Shown: positions 18,901 through 26,220 of the stretch, piece by piece
Position numbering within the stretch: position 1 is the first letter of the stretch
Layout of the letters: every line of letters begins with the position of its first letter
Assembly (NCBI GenBank): GCA_964390805.1
Contig: CAYMKL010000074.1
Location: 1 to 35,203, forward strand
DNA: 35,203 bases
Direction of reading: 5' to 3'
DNA from: CAYMKL01 sp964390805
GTDB taxonomy: Bacteria > Chloroflexota > Anaerolineae > VGOG01
Translations under genes and position numbers: made by a program
Notes under the pieces: model-generated
Database searches by the model: none
Seen by the model: the letters and a program-made list of their open reading frames with translations, nothing else
Told to the model about the DNA's origin: nothing

Positions 18901-20953
18901 CTCTATCACCACCTGGCGGCTGTCCGCGCTGGCCTCGTCGCAGGAGGGCGACTTGGGAAGCGTCACCGCCGGCCTACGGGTGTTCCAGGATTTCTTTGTG
19001 GACCTGGACCTGCCCCTCTACCTGACCCAGAACGACGAGGTGGCGGTGCCCGTAGCGGTCTACAACTATCTGCCCGAGCCCCAGCGGGTGGTGCTGGAGC
19101 TGGAGCCGGCCGATTGGTACGAGTTGATGGAGATTGACGTGCGGGCGGTGCAGCCATCTCGTCCCAACGAGAAAGAGATCATCATCGGCGAGAACGACGT
19201 GGAGGTGGTCTACTTCCGAATCAAGGCGCTGCAATTCGGCACCCAGGCATTGCAGGTGACGGCCTGGGGTGAGCAAATGAGCGACGCCATCCGCCGCGAG
19301 GTGCGGGTGATGCCGGATGGCAAGGAGTTCCAGTTCGCCCTCACGGACCGGCTGGAGGACTCCACGCGCCAGGTGGTCAGTCTCCCCACCGACGTCATCC
19401 CTGGCACGGCCCACATCGAGGTCAAGATCTACCCTGGTTTCGTCAGCCAGGTGGTCGAGGGAATGGAGGGGCTGCTACGAATGCCCTTCGGCTGATTTGA
19501 GCAAAGTACGTCGGTGACGTACCCCAATGTTCTCGTGCTGGATTACCTGAAGCGCACCGAGCAGACCACCCCAGAGATTCAGATGGAAGCGGAACGATAC
19601 ATCGCCCTGGGCTACCAGCGATTGCTGACCTTTGAAGTGCCCACAGGCGGCTTCTCCCTCTTCGGACAGCCCCCGGCCATGTTGATGCTGACCGGCTATG
19701 GCCTGATGCAGATCAGTGACATGAGCCGCGTCCACTACGTGGATCCGGCCTTCATCGAGCGGACGGCGGAGTGGTTGATGGCCCAGCAACAGCCCGACGG
19801 CTCCTGGCCCGCCACCGGCGTCTCCTACACCTGGCAGCAGTTGCGGAACGGCGAGTTGCCGGTGACGGCCTACGTCGCCTGGGCGCTGATAGAGGCTGGC
19901 TACGAGGACACCCAAGCCGTGAGCCGGGCCATTCGATACGTGGAGGATCGCCTGGCGGAAGCGGAGGATCCCTACGTGCTGGCCCTGGCCGCCAACGCGC
20001 TGGTGGCCTACAATGCCGACAGTGCGGCGGCCCGCCAGGTGTTGGAGCAGTTGGCGGAGAATAAGACGACGGAGGAGGAGCAGATCTACTGGGCCAGCGA
20101 CATCTCTTCGTTCATGGGCGGCCGGGGCCGCGCCGCCAGCGTGGAGACCACAGCATTGGTGGCCTATGCCATGATGCGAGCGCAGCGCTATCCGGACCTG
20201 GCCAGCGGGGCGACGGCGTATCTCATCGCCCAGAAGGAGGGGAACGGCACCTGGGGCTCCACCCAGGCTACTATTCTAGCCCTCAAGGCCCTGCTCCTGG
20301 CGGCGGAGGGGCCCGGCGGCGGCGAAGCGACAGTGCGCGTCTCGCTGAACGGTGAGGAAACCGACCCGGTGCAGATCACCCCTGACAAGGCCGACGTAGT
20401 GCACCTGCGCACCTTCACCCCTTCGACAGGCTCAGGACGCAGCGACGGTGCGCGCCCCGGCGACAACACCGTGGCCCTGGAGATCGAGGGGGAGGGGGCA
20501 GCGATGTACCAGATCACCGCCCGCTACTACCTGCCCTGGGAGCTGATCCCTGAGCCAATGCCGGGCAAGGAGGCGCTGGACGTCCGCGTGCGCTACGATC
20601 AGACTCAGTTGGAGGTCAACGAGGAGGTCGGGGTGCAGGTGAAGGTGACGTTGCAGTTGCCGGGGGTGGCGCGCATGGTGCTGGTAGACCTGGGCTTGCC
20701 GCCCGGATTCGCCGTGCTGAGCGAGGACTTGGACGCCCTAGTCGAGAAAGGCGTCATCTCCCGCTACGAGCTAACCGGTCGGCAGATCATCGTCTACCTG
20801 GAGAATCTGGAATCGGGGCGGCCACTGGAATTCGGCTATCGGCTGCGGGCTCGCTTCCCGTTGCGCGCCAAAGCGCCCAGCTCCGTGGCCTACGACTACT
20901 ACACCCCCGACAGCCGTGGCGTCGAAGCGCCGGTGGAGATGGTGGTGGAGTGA
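15977..20953 (+). CDS. Alpha-2-macroglobulin family protein with in-frame UGA (candidate selenocysteine) at the thioester site
   Basis: Alpha-2-macroglobulins are large protease-trapping proteins that bind covalently through a Cys-Gln thioester in CxEQ. The 1658-residue product starts at GTG 15977 after AAAGGAGG, with a signal/anchor helix (about 14-35) and macroglobulin beta domains to about 690. About six membrane helices (705-892) occupy the bait-region area. RLRQFFPETLYWNPQ (about 943) begins the central A2M part; the helical thioester domain and C-terminal receptor-like domain (to 1658) follow. At residue 1173, where MPFG-C-FEQ is expected, the codon is TGA (19493-19495). The same frame continues FEQSTSVTYPNVLVLDYL. 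A hairpin resembling a bacterial SECIS follows at 19506-19522. Selenocysteine is therefore proposed; nonsense mutation or sequence error are the alternatives. Confidence 0.85.
17401..17450. repeat. In-frame C/G-tract palindromic insertion in the macroglobulin gene
   Basis: A CACCCCCCTCTGTCCCCCC tract is followed by GGTAGGAGGG and AAGTAGGGGGGGG. It is read as SPPSVPPGRREVGGGG (about residues 475-490) between two beta strands, and resembles the C/G-rich insertion in aroC at 29041. Confidence 0.65.
17877..17906. repeat. Dispersed CCTTCGAC..CTCAGGGCAAGCC repeat in the macroglobulin gene
   Basis: CCCCTTCGACTGCGCTCAGG followed by GCAAGCC is translated in frame as TPSTALRASL, about residue 634. It belongs to the same family as the repeat in lysX. 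Confidence 0.75.
19506..19522 (+). promoter_or_regulatory. SECIS-like hairpin after the UGA of the macroglobulin gene
   Basis: GTACGTC (19506-19512), loop GGT (19513-19515), GACGTAC (19516-19522): a perfect 7-bp stem. The loop begins 17 nt after the UGA; in E. coli fdhF the corresponding GGU loop begins about 18 nt after its UGA. A G-U containing apical loop at about this distance is the known requirement for SelB-dependent insertion in bacteria. Confidence 0.75.
20418..20440. repeat. Dispersed CCCTTCGACAGGCTCAGGAC repeat, third in the macroglobulin gene
   Basis: It is translated in frame as PSTGSGRS, in a loop of the C-terminal half. It belongs to the same repeat family as 9420 and 17877. 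Confidence 0.75.
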
Positions 20954-20954
20954 G

Positions 20955-21025
20955 CCCGGAGCTCATCGTAACAATTCATCAATAACATCTCAAAAGCGTG
21001 GAGCAGACAAGCCCACGCTTTTTTG
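20955..21025 (+). terminator. Terminator after the macroglobulin gene, a duplicate of the aro attenuator
   Basis: AAAAGCGTGG (20992-21001) pairs with CCACGCTTTT (21013-21022), ending in six T. The ~70-bp stretch from GCCCGGAG to TTTTTTG repeats 23733-23814 with small indels, including the last codons and terminator of the aro leader. Here no leader ORF or antiterminator segment is kept, so it probably works as a plain terminator. Confidence 0.8.
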
Positions 21026-21043
21026 ATTGCCTGGAGGGTGACC

Positions 21044-21077
21044 CTGGACAATATCAGAGTCTGGACAATATCAGAGT
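21044..21077. repeat. Perfect tandem 17-mer at the SBBP gene promoter
   Basis: CTGGACAATATCAGAGT occurs at 21044-21060 and again at 21061-21077. The second unit supplies the -35 box (TGGACA), so the first is either a duplicated -35 region or a binding site. Confidence 0.85.
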
Positions 21078-21090
21078 TTTGTGGTATCAT
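21062..21090 (+). promoter_or_regulatory. Promoter of the SBBP-repeat gene
   Basis: TGGACA (21062-21067), 17 bases, TATCAT (21085-21090). The predicted start near 21097 leaves a 5'-UTR of about 205 nt. Confidence 0.7.
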
Positions 21091-21096
21091 TGGGAC

Positions 21097-21302
21097 AACT
21101 AGGGAAAACCGCCGCGAATACACCCAAGCGGCAGAAAGCGATAGGGTTTCTCAGTAGCCGCCGAAGGCTTCTTTGCGTTGGCAATGATTTTGCTTTCGGC
21201 TGTTGTTTTTCTCCGGTTGTGAAGTGGGCAAGGCACCTTTCTCATCGCTGTTGCCGTCCTAATGATGTTCAATCAAATAAATGCTAGTTTAAGGAGACTA
21301 CC
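21097..21302 (+). promoter_or_regulatory. Long 5'-UTR of the SBBP-repeat gene, possibly structured
   Basis: GGGAAAACC near 21102 can pair imperfectly with GGGTTTCTC near 21145, enclosing a GCCGC..GCGGC hairpin. Further downstream are GCCGCC and GGC segments. No leader ORF with biased composition and no recognised riboswitch core is seen. AAGGAG precedes the ATG at 21303. Confidence 0.35.
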
Positions 21303-23489
21303 ATGCAGTGCAAATACAATTTGTCCACGCTTTTCTTCGCCGTCTTGATGGTCTTTGTCGTTACCGGGGTGCTGTACCAGGTGCCGTCGCTGACCGCGCC
21401 TGTCGCCAGCAGCGTCCTGGACCAGACTAGCAAGGCGAAGATCCTGGAAAGCTACGGCAAGCTGCCCCTGAGCTTTGAAGCCAATCAGGGCCAGACCGAT
21501 GGTCAGGCGAAGTTCCTGTCGCGTGGCAGCGGTTACACCTTGTTTCTCACCCCCAGGGAGGCGGTGCTGTCCTTAAGCCAGTCCGACGCACACGCTGTGT
21601 TGCGCATGCAACTCCTCAGCGCCAACCCCGATCCCCAAGTGGTGGGGCTGGATGAGCTGCCGGGCAGGGTCAACTACTTCATCGGCAACGACCCACAAAC
21701 CTGGCGCACCGGTATCCCCACCTACACCCGGGTCCGGTACCAGGACGTCTACCCCGGCGTGGATCTGGTCTACTACGGCAACCAGGGACAACTGGAGTAC
21801 GATCTGGTAGTGGCCCCTGGCGCCGACCCCAAAGCCATTCGGCTGCGCTTTGAGGGCGCGGACAAGATCAGTCTGGATGACCAGGGCAGCCTCATCGCGC
21901 ACATCGCCGGTGGCGAGGTCATCCAGCGCGCCCCTGTCATCTATCAGGAGGTCGGCGGTGCCAGACAGGAAATCTCCGGTGGCTACGCGCTCCAGGGCGA
22001 GGGCCGGGTTGGCTTTCAGGTGGCTGCCTATGATGCCAGCAGGCCCCTGGTCATTGATCCGGTGTTGGAATACGCCAGCTACCTGGGCGGCAGCGAGCGC
22101 GACTATGGCCACGGCATCGCCGTGGACGGCGCCGGCAACGCCTACGTCACGGGCGAGACCTCATCGGACAACTTCCCCACGACCGCGGGTAGCTTCCAGC
22201 CCACCGCGGTCGGCAACATTGACCCCTTCGTCACGCGGCTGAGCGCCGACGGCTCCAGCCTCATCTACTCCACCTACCTCGGCGGCAGCCTCAATGACAT
22301 AGCCTACGCCATCGCCGTGGACGCCGCTGGCAACGCCTACGTCACTGGCCAGGCAGCGACCGACTTCCCCACCACGCCAGGCAGCTTCCAGACTGAGCAC
22401 GCCGGTTGCACAGACGCTTTCGTGGCTAAGCTGAATCCGGCCGGCGACGATCTGGTCTATTCCACGTTCCTCGGGGGTGGAGGCTGTGATGAGACCTGGG
22501 GCATCGCCGTGGACGGCGACGGCAGCGCCTACGTGGCGGGCAAGACCAATGGCGATTTCCCCACGACGTCGGGCAGCTTCGACCCCACTTTTAATGGAAA
22601 CACAGATGCTTTCGTAACTAAGCTGAACGCCGCCGGCTCTGACCTGGTCTACTCCACCTACCTCGGCGGCAGCGGCGAGGCAGCCAGCGGCACCGATGGC
22701 GGCGTCGGCGTCGCCGTGGACGGCACCGGCAACGCCTACGTGACGGGCTGGACCGGATCGGAGGACTTCCCCACGACGGCAGGTGCCTTCCAGACCGCTC
22801 TGGCTGCGCCGGGCCATGACGTCTTCGTGACGAAGATGAGTACGGACGGCTCGGACCTCGTCTACTCCACCTTCCTGGGCAGTACTCGCTTCGACAAAGG
22901 CTTCGGCATCGCCGTGGACCTCACCGGCCACGCCTACCTGACGGGCGAGACCGGTCTCGACTTCCCCACGACGGAGAACGCCTTCCAGACCGAGCCCGGT
23001 GGCACAGACGCTTTCGTCACGAGGCTGACTGCCGCCGGCGACGCCCTCATCTGCTCTAGCTTCCTGGGCGGCAGTGGAGTCGAGCACGGCGCCGGCATCG
23101 CCGTGGACGGCGACGGCAACGCCTACCTGACGGGCTGGACCGCTTCGTACAACTTCCCCATCGTGAATCCCATCCCGGGCGGCAGCGAGTACGAATACGG
23201 CGAGGTCTACGTGACCAAGGTGGATACCGAGGCTTGCGCCATCGTCCACTCCAGCTTCCTGGGCGGCAGCGAGCTGGACCGCACCGGCGGCGACAAGGGG
23301 GACCCCGACGGTAACCCCATCGCCGTGGACGCCGAGGGCTGCGCCTACGTGACGGGCCGGACCCGTTCGACCGATTTCCCCACCACGGCAGGGGCCTTCC
23401 AGGTCGCTTTCGGTGGTGGCGTTGACGATACCTTTGTCGCAAAAACCTGCCCCGCGGTTTTCATCTACCTCCCTCTTGTGGTCAAATAA
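21303..23489 (+). CDS. Exported SBBP-repeat beta-propeller protein with C-terminal YLPLVVK motif
   Basis: The 728-residue protein starts with a signal/anchor helix (about 8-30). An N-terminal domain with LPLSFEANQGQTDGQAKFLS and YPGVDLVYYGNQGQLEYDLV (about 50-250) is common at the head of SBBP proteins. Seven repeats then follow, each with a (Y/H)S(T/S)(Y/F)LGG strand and an (I/V)AVDxxGNAY(V/L)TG strand followed by (D/N)FPTT, enough blades for one seven-bladed propeller. The C-terminus ends VFIYLPLVVK, also seen in the protein at 34259-35029 as AYLPLVLKNHP. It is likely secreted or surface-bound; the ligand is unknown. The gene sits between two copies of the same terminator sequence. Confidence 0.88.
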   Translation: MQCKYNLSTLFFAVLMVFVVTGVLYQVPSLTAPVASSVLDQTSKAKILESYGKLPLSFEANQGQTDGQAKFLSRGSGYTLFLTPREAVLSLSQSDAHAVLRMQLLSANPDPQVVGLDELPGRVNYFIGNDPQTWRTGIPTYTRVRYQDVYPGVDLVYYGNQGQLEYDLVVAPGADPKAIRLRFEGADKISLDDQGSLIAHIAGGEVIQRAPVIYQEVGGARQEISGGYALQGEGRVGFQVAAYDASRPLVIDPVLEYASYLGGSERDYGHGIAVDGAGNAYVTGETSSDNFPTTAGSFQPTAVGNIDPFVTRLSADGSSLIYSTYLGGSLNDIAYAIAVDAAGNAYVTGQAATDFPTTPGSFQTEHAGCTDAFVAKLNPAGDDLVYSTFLGGGGCDETWGIAVDGDGSAYVAGKTNGDFPTTSGSFDPTFNGNTDAFVTKLNAAGSDLVYSTYLGGSGEAASGTDGGVGVAVDGTGNAYVTGWTGSEDFPTTAGAFQTALAAPGHDVFVTKMSTDGSDLVYSTFLGSTRFDKGFGIAVDLTGHAYLTGETGLDFPTTENAFQTEPGGTDAFVTRLTAAGDALICSSFLGGSGVEHGAGIAVDGDGNAYLTGWTASYNFPIVNPIPGGSEYEYGEVYVTKVDTEACAIVHSSFLGGSELDRTGGDKGDPDGNPIAVDAEGCAYVTGRTRSTDFPTTAGAFQVAFGGGVDDTFVAKTCPAVFIYLPLVVK

Positions 23490-23574
23490 GGAGTCATACG
23501 CAGTCGCTGGGAAAGAGAAAAACACTGAGAGGGGAGGAACAGCTTCTGCGTCACACCCAGAGACGCAGCCAGGT

Positions 23575-23603
23575 TTGACTTTTATGCTCCTTTGTGTTAT
23601 CAT
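23575..23603 (+). promoter_or_regulatory. Promoter of the aroH-aroQ operon
   Basis: TTGACT (23575-23580), 17 bases, TATCAT (23598-23603). The predicted start near 23610 is about 20 bases before the leader ORF. Confidence 0.83.
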
Positions 23604-23630
23604 ATCCCCAGATTTGAGAGAGGGCTTGAG

Positions 23631-23756
23631 ATGACTAGCGAGAAGCGAAACGAGGCTATCGAAGACAGTTTCTTTGGGCGTGAGGACTATTTTGCCTACT
23701 ATTATGCCACGGCATCAGGCAAGCTGCTTCACGCCCGGAGGACACCACATCCTTAA
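23631..23756 (+). CDS. Phe/Tyr-rich leader peptide of the aro operon
   Basis: A 41-codon ORF directly follows the promoter, with GAGAGGG upstream of its ATG. The peptide reads MTSEKRNEAIEDSFFGREDY then FAYYYATASGKLLHARRTPH and P: three Phe and four Tyr within residues 14-25. The codons for KLLHA (23724-23734, CTGCTTCACGC) are the antiterminator segment, which can pair over 11 bp (one G-U) with GCGTGGAGCAG (23785-23795) in the terminator. Slow translation of the aromatic cluster would free this segment and allow readthrough. The architecture equals those before pheA and lysW. Confidence 0.85.
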   Translation: MTSEKRNEAIEDSFFGREDYFAYYYATASGKLLHARRTPHP

Positions 23757-23780
23757 GTCATAGCAATTCATCAATATCTC

Positions 23781-23813
23781 AAAAGCGTGGAGCAGACAAG
23801 CCCACGCTTTTTT
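23781..23813 (+). terminator. Attenuator terminator before aroH
   Basis: AAAAGCGTGG (23781-23790) pairs with CCACGCTTTT (23802-23811), with T continuing to 23813. It lies 20 bases before the aroH ATG. A mutually exclusive pairing with 23724-23734 exists. A near copy of this hairpin lies at 20992-21024. Confidence 0.92.
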
Positions 23814-23832
23814 GTTTGTCTGGGAGGCAAAG

Positions 23833-24192
23833 ATGCACTGTCGGGGTATCCGGGGAGCAACCACTGTGGAAGAGAACACGGCCGAGGCCATTTTGGCTGC
23901 CACCAGGGAGCTCCTGGAGCTCATCGTCGAGGCCAATGACTTGAAGACGGGAGACGTGACCAGCGCCATCTTCACCACCACGCCTGACCTGACAACCGCC
24001 TTCCCCGCCCGGGCAGCCCGGGAGATGGGCTGGCAAGACGTGGCTCTCCTCGACGTCCAGGAGATACTCGTACCGGGCAGCCTGGAAAGGTGCATCCGGG
24101 TTCTCATCCACTGGAACACGGACAAGCGACAGGATGAAGTCGTGCACATATACATCAAGGGAGCGAAAGCGTTGCGACCAGATTGGAACTAG
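23833..24192 (+). CDS. aroH: Chorismate mutase, AroH class
   Basis: AroH converts chorismate to prephenate, the branch point to Phe and Tyr. The 119-residue protein matches the trimeric Bacillus-type AroH fold: MHCRGIRGATTVEENTAEAI with the active-site Arg, IFTTTPDLTTAFPARAARE, PGSLERCIRVLIHWNTD with the second Arg, and HIYIKGAKALRPDW. A start seven codons upstream is possible in frame, but ATG 23833 follows GGGAGG and matches relatives. It is first in the shikimate operon, right behind the attenuator. It provides prephenate both for TyrA in this operon and for PheA in the other operon, which lacks its own mutase. Confidence 0.95.
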   Translation: MHCRGIRGATTVEENTAEAILAATRELLELIVEANDLKTGDVTSAIFTTTPDLTTAFPARAAREMGWQDVALLDVQEILVPGSLERCIRVLIHWNTDKRQDEVVHIYIKGAKALRPDWN

Positions 24193-24196
24193 AGAT

Positions 24197-24252
24197 TAGA
24201 TATTGGGTATTGGAGATTGGAAAGTGTCCCAATCTCCAATACCCAATATCTA
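24197..24252. repeat. Perfect 24-bp inverted repeat between aroH and aroF
   Basis: The arms are 24197-24220 (TAGATATTGGGTATTGGAGA and TTGG) and 24229-24252, with an 8-nt loop. They consist of TATTGGG/GATTGG words, as in aroA at 26833 and the lysY-lysZ gap. There is no U-run, so an RNA-processing or stability hairpin is more likely than a terminator. Confidence 0.85.
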
Positions 24253-24299
24253 GTACCCAACATCCAACTTCCAACTTCCACATTAAGGAGGTATCAGCC

Positions 24300-25316
24300 A
24301 TGATCATCATTATGAAAATGGGGGCTGAAGAGGAGAGGATTCAAGAAGTAGTGGCCCAGATAGAGGAAATGGGCTTTCAGGCTCACCTCTCCCGGGGCGA
24401 GGAGCGCACCATCATCGGCGTCATCGGCGATGAGCGGCCTGTCAGCCCCCACGTGTTTGAATTGATGGAGGGAGTGGAGAGGACGGTGCCCATCCTCCAG
24501 CCCTTCAAGCTGGCCAGCCGCGACTTCAAGCCCGAGGATACCGTCATCCCCATCAATGGGATGCGAATCGGCTCGCGAGAGGTGACCGTCATGGCCGGCC
24601 CCTGTGCCGTGGAGAGCCCAGAGCAGATGATGGAAGCGGCTTGGGCGGTCAAGGAGGCGGGCGTCCGAATTCTGCGTGGCGGGGCCTTCAAACCCCGCAC
24701 CTCGCCCTACAGCTTCCAGGGCCTGGGGAAGGAGGGGTTGGAGATCCTGGCCGAGGTCAGAGAGGAGACGGGGCTGGCCGTCGTCACAGAAGTCATGGCC
24801 CCTGAGGATGTGCCCCTGGTAGCTCGCTATGCCGACATCCTCCAGGTCGGGGCCCGAAACATGCAGAACTTCAGCCTGCTGAATGCCGTAGGTGAGTCCC
24901 AGATGCCCATCCTCCTCAAGCGAGGGATGATGGCCACTCTGGAGGAACTCCTCATGGCAGCCGAGTACATCCTCTCTCACGATAACTACCGGGTGATGCT
25001 CTGCGAACGGGGCATCCGCACTTTCGAAAAGTATACCCGCAACACCCTGGACATCAACGCTGTGCCCGTCCTTAAGGGGCTGACTCACTTGCCCGTCATC
25101 GTTGATCCCAGCCACGGCACCGGCAGATGGGAGCTGGTGGGGCCCGTGGCCAGAGCTGCGGTGGCCGCTGGAGCCGATGGATTGCTCATCGAAGTGCATC
25201 CCCAGCCCCAGCGCGCCCTCTCCGACGGAGCCCAATCGCTGAGGCCTGAGAGGTTCGCCCAGTTGATGAAAGAGCTGCGAAGGGTGGCGGAGGCAGTGGG
25301 GAGGGGATTGGGGTAA
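24300..25316 (+). CDS. aroF: 3-deoxy-7-phosphoheptulonate synthase (type I-beta), copy 2
   Basis: This is the second copy of the shikimate entry enzyme, 338 residues, with the same layout as 10719-11732. The N-terminal regulatory ferredoxin-like domain (MIIIMKMGAEEERIQEVVAQ.., about 1-70) is followed by the barrel, with VMAGPCAVESPE, LRGGAFKPRTSPYSFQG, LQVGARNMQN, LLKRGMMATLEE, CERGIRTFEKYTRNTLD and VDPSHGTG. ATG 24300 follows AAGGAGG. The frame is open 39 codons upstream, but that part is the inverted repeat. Regulatory-domain residues differ between the copies (for example HLSRGEERTIIG here and HTSEGEEHTIIG there), which fits isoenzymes with different feedback, but this is inference. Confidence 0.96.
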   Translation: MIIIMKMGAEEERIQEVVAQIEEMGFQAHLSRGEERTIIGVIGDERPVSPHVFELMEGVERTVPILQPFKLASRDFKPEDTVIPINGMRIGSREVTVMAGPCAVESPEQMMEAAWAVKEAGVRILRGGAFKPRTSPYSFQGLGKEGLEILAEVREETGLAVVTEVMAPEDVPLVARYADILQVGARNMQNFSLLNAVGESQMPILLKRGMMATLEELLMAAEYILSHDNYRVMLCERGIRTFEKYTRNTLDINAVPVLKGLTHLPVIVDPSHGTGRWELVGPVARAAVAAGADGLLIEVHPQPQRALSDGAQSLRPERFAQLMKELRRVAEAVGRGLG

Positions 25317-25353
25317 TGGGGAATGAGGTAACGAGGCAACGAGGCTCGGGTAG

Positions 25354-26220
25354 ATGGTGGACTTGAAGGATGCGCGAGTGGCCATCGTCGGTCTTGGGCT
25401 GATGGGTGGGTCTCTGGCTGGGGCGTTGAAGAAGAGAGGTGCCTGTCGAGAGGTACGAGGAGTGGCCCGACGAGGTGAGACCATCAAAGAGGCCATGAGG
25501 TGCGATTTTATCCACGTGGGCACGTGCGACCTGGCCAAGGGGGTGGAGCAGGCCGACCTGATCGTGCTGGCTACGCCGGTGCGGACCATCTTGGAGCTTA
25601 TACCTCTGGTGGGCTCCCTTGCTCCCGCAGGCTGTGTACTGATAGATTTGGGCAGCACCAAGGCCAGGATCGTCGAAGCTATGGAAGCGTTGCCACCCCA
25701 CCTCCAGGCCGTCGGCGGCCACCCCATGTGCGGCAAGGAGGCGTCGGGCGTCGTCGCTGCAGAGGCCGACCTCTACGAGGGGGCGACCTTCGTGCTCACT
25801 CCCCTGCAGCGGACCAGTTCGGAGACGTTGACGCTGGCCCAAGAACTGGTCGAGGCCGTCGGTGCACGGCCCTTGGTAATGGACGCCGAGCGCCACGACC
25901 GCTTGGTGGCCGCTGTCAGCCACTTGCCTTATCTCCTATCAATGGGCCTGGTGGCCACCGCCGAGGAGATAGCCACGGAGGACGAGCTGGTCTGGGGACT
26001 GGCCGCTAGCGGCTTTCGCGACACCTCGCGCCTGGCAGCCAGCGACGTGACCATGATGCTGGACATCCTGCTCACCAACCGTCAGGCGGTGGGAGAGACG
26101 TTGTCCCTCTTCGCCCATCAACTCAACGCCATCGCCCACTTGCTAGAGGCGAACGACGAGGAGGGATTACGAAGCCTAATGGAGCAAGTACGGAAGAGGC
26201 GAGAGGAGATATTTCGATGA
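25354..26220 (+). CDS. tyrA: Prephenate (or arogenate) dehydrogenase
   Basis: TyrA oxidatively decarboxylates prephenate or arogenate on the way to tyrosine. The 288-residue protein begins with the NAD(P)-binding loop VGLGLMGGSLAGALKKRG. It has GGHPMCGKEASG with the catalytic His region and HDRLVAAVSHLPYLLSMGL with the second His. No chorismate mutase or ACT domain is fused, so it depends on AroH for prephenate. The 3' end overlaps aroA by four bases (ATGA). The short gap before it consists of AACGAGG words and gives only a weak ribosome-binding site. Cofactor and substrate preference cannot be read with certainty. Confidence 0.94.
   Translation: MVDLKDARVAIVGLGLMGGSLAGALKKRGACREVRGVARRGETIKEAMRCDFIHVGTCDLAKGVEQADLIVLATPVRTILELIPLVGSLAPAGCVLIDLGSTKARIVEAMEALPPHLQAVGGHPMCGKEASGVVAAEADLYEGATFVLTPLQRTSSETLTLAQELVEAVGARPLVMDAERHDRLVAAVSHLPYLLSMGLVATAEEIATEDELVWGLAASGFRDTSRLAASDVTMMLDILLTNRQAVGETLSLFAHQLNAIAHLLEANDEEGLRSLMEQVRKRREEIFR

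Noticed and set aside
15977..20953. Macroglobulin read as two genes, or as a frameshifted pseudogene
   Set aside because: The frame does not shift. The same frame continues directly after a single TGA, the TGA is at the thioester cysteine, and the second part has no ribosome-binding site or signal peptide.
23715..24158. Minus-strand ORF opposite aroH, sharing a peptide with one at 20899-21123
   Set aside because: The shared peptide is just the antisense translation of the duplicated terminator sequence; aroH on the plus strand is certain.
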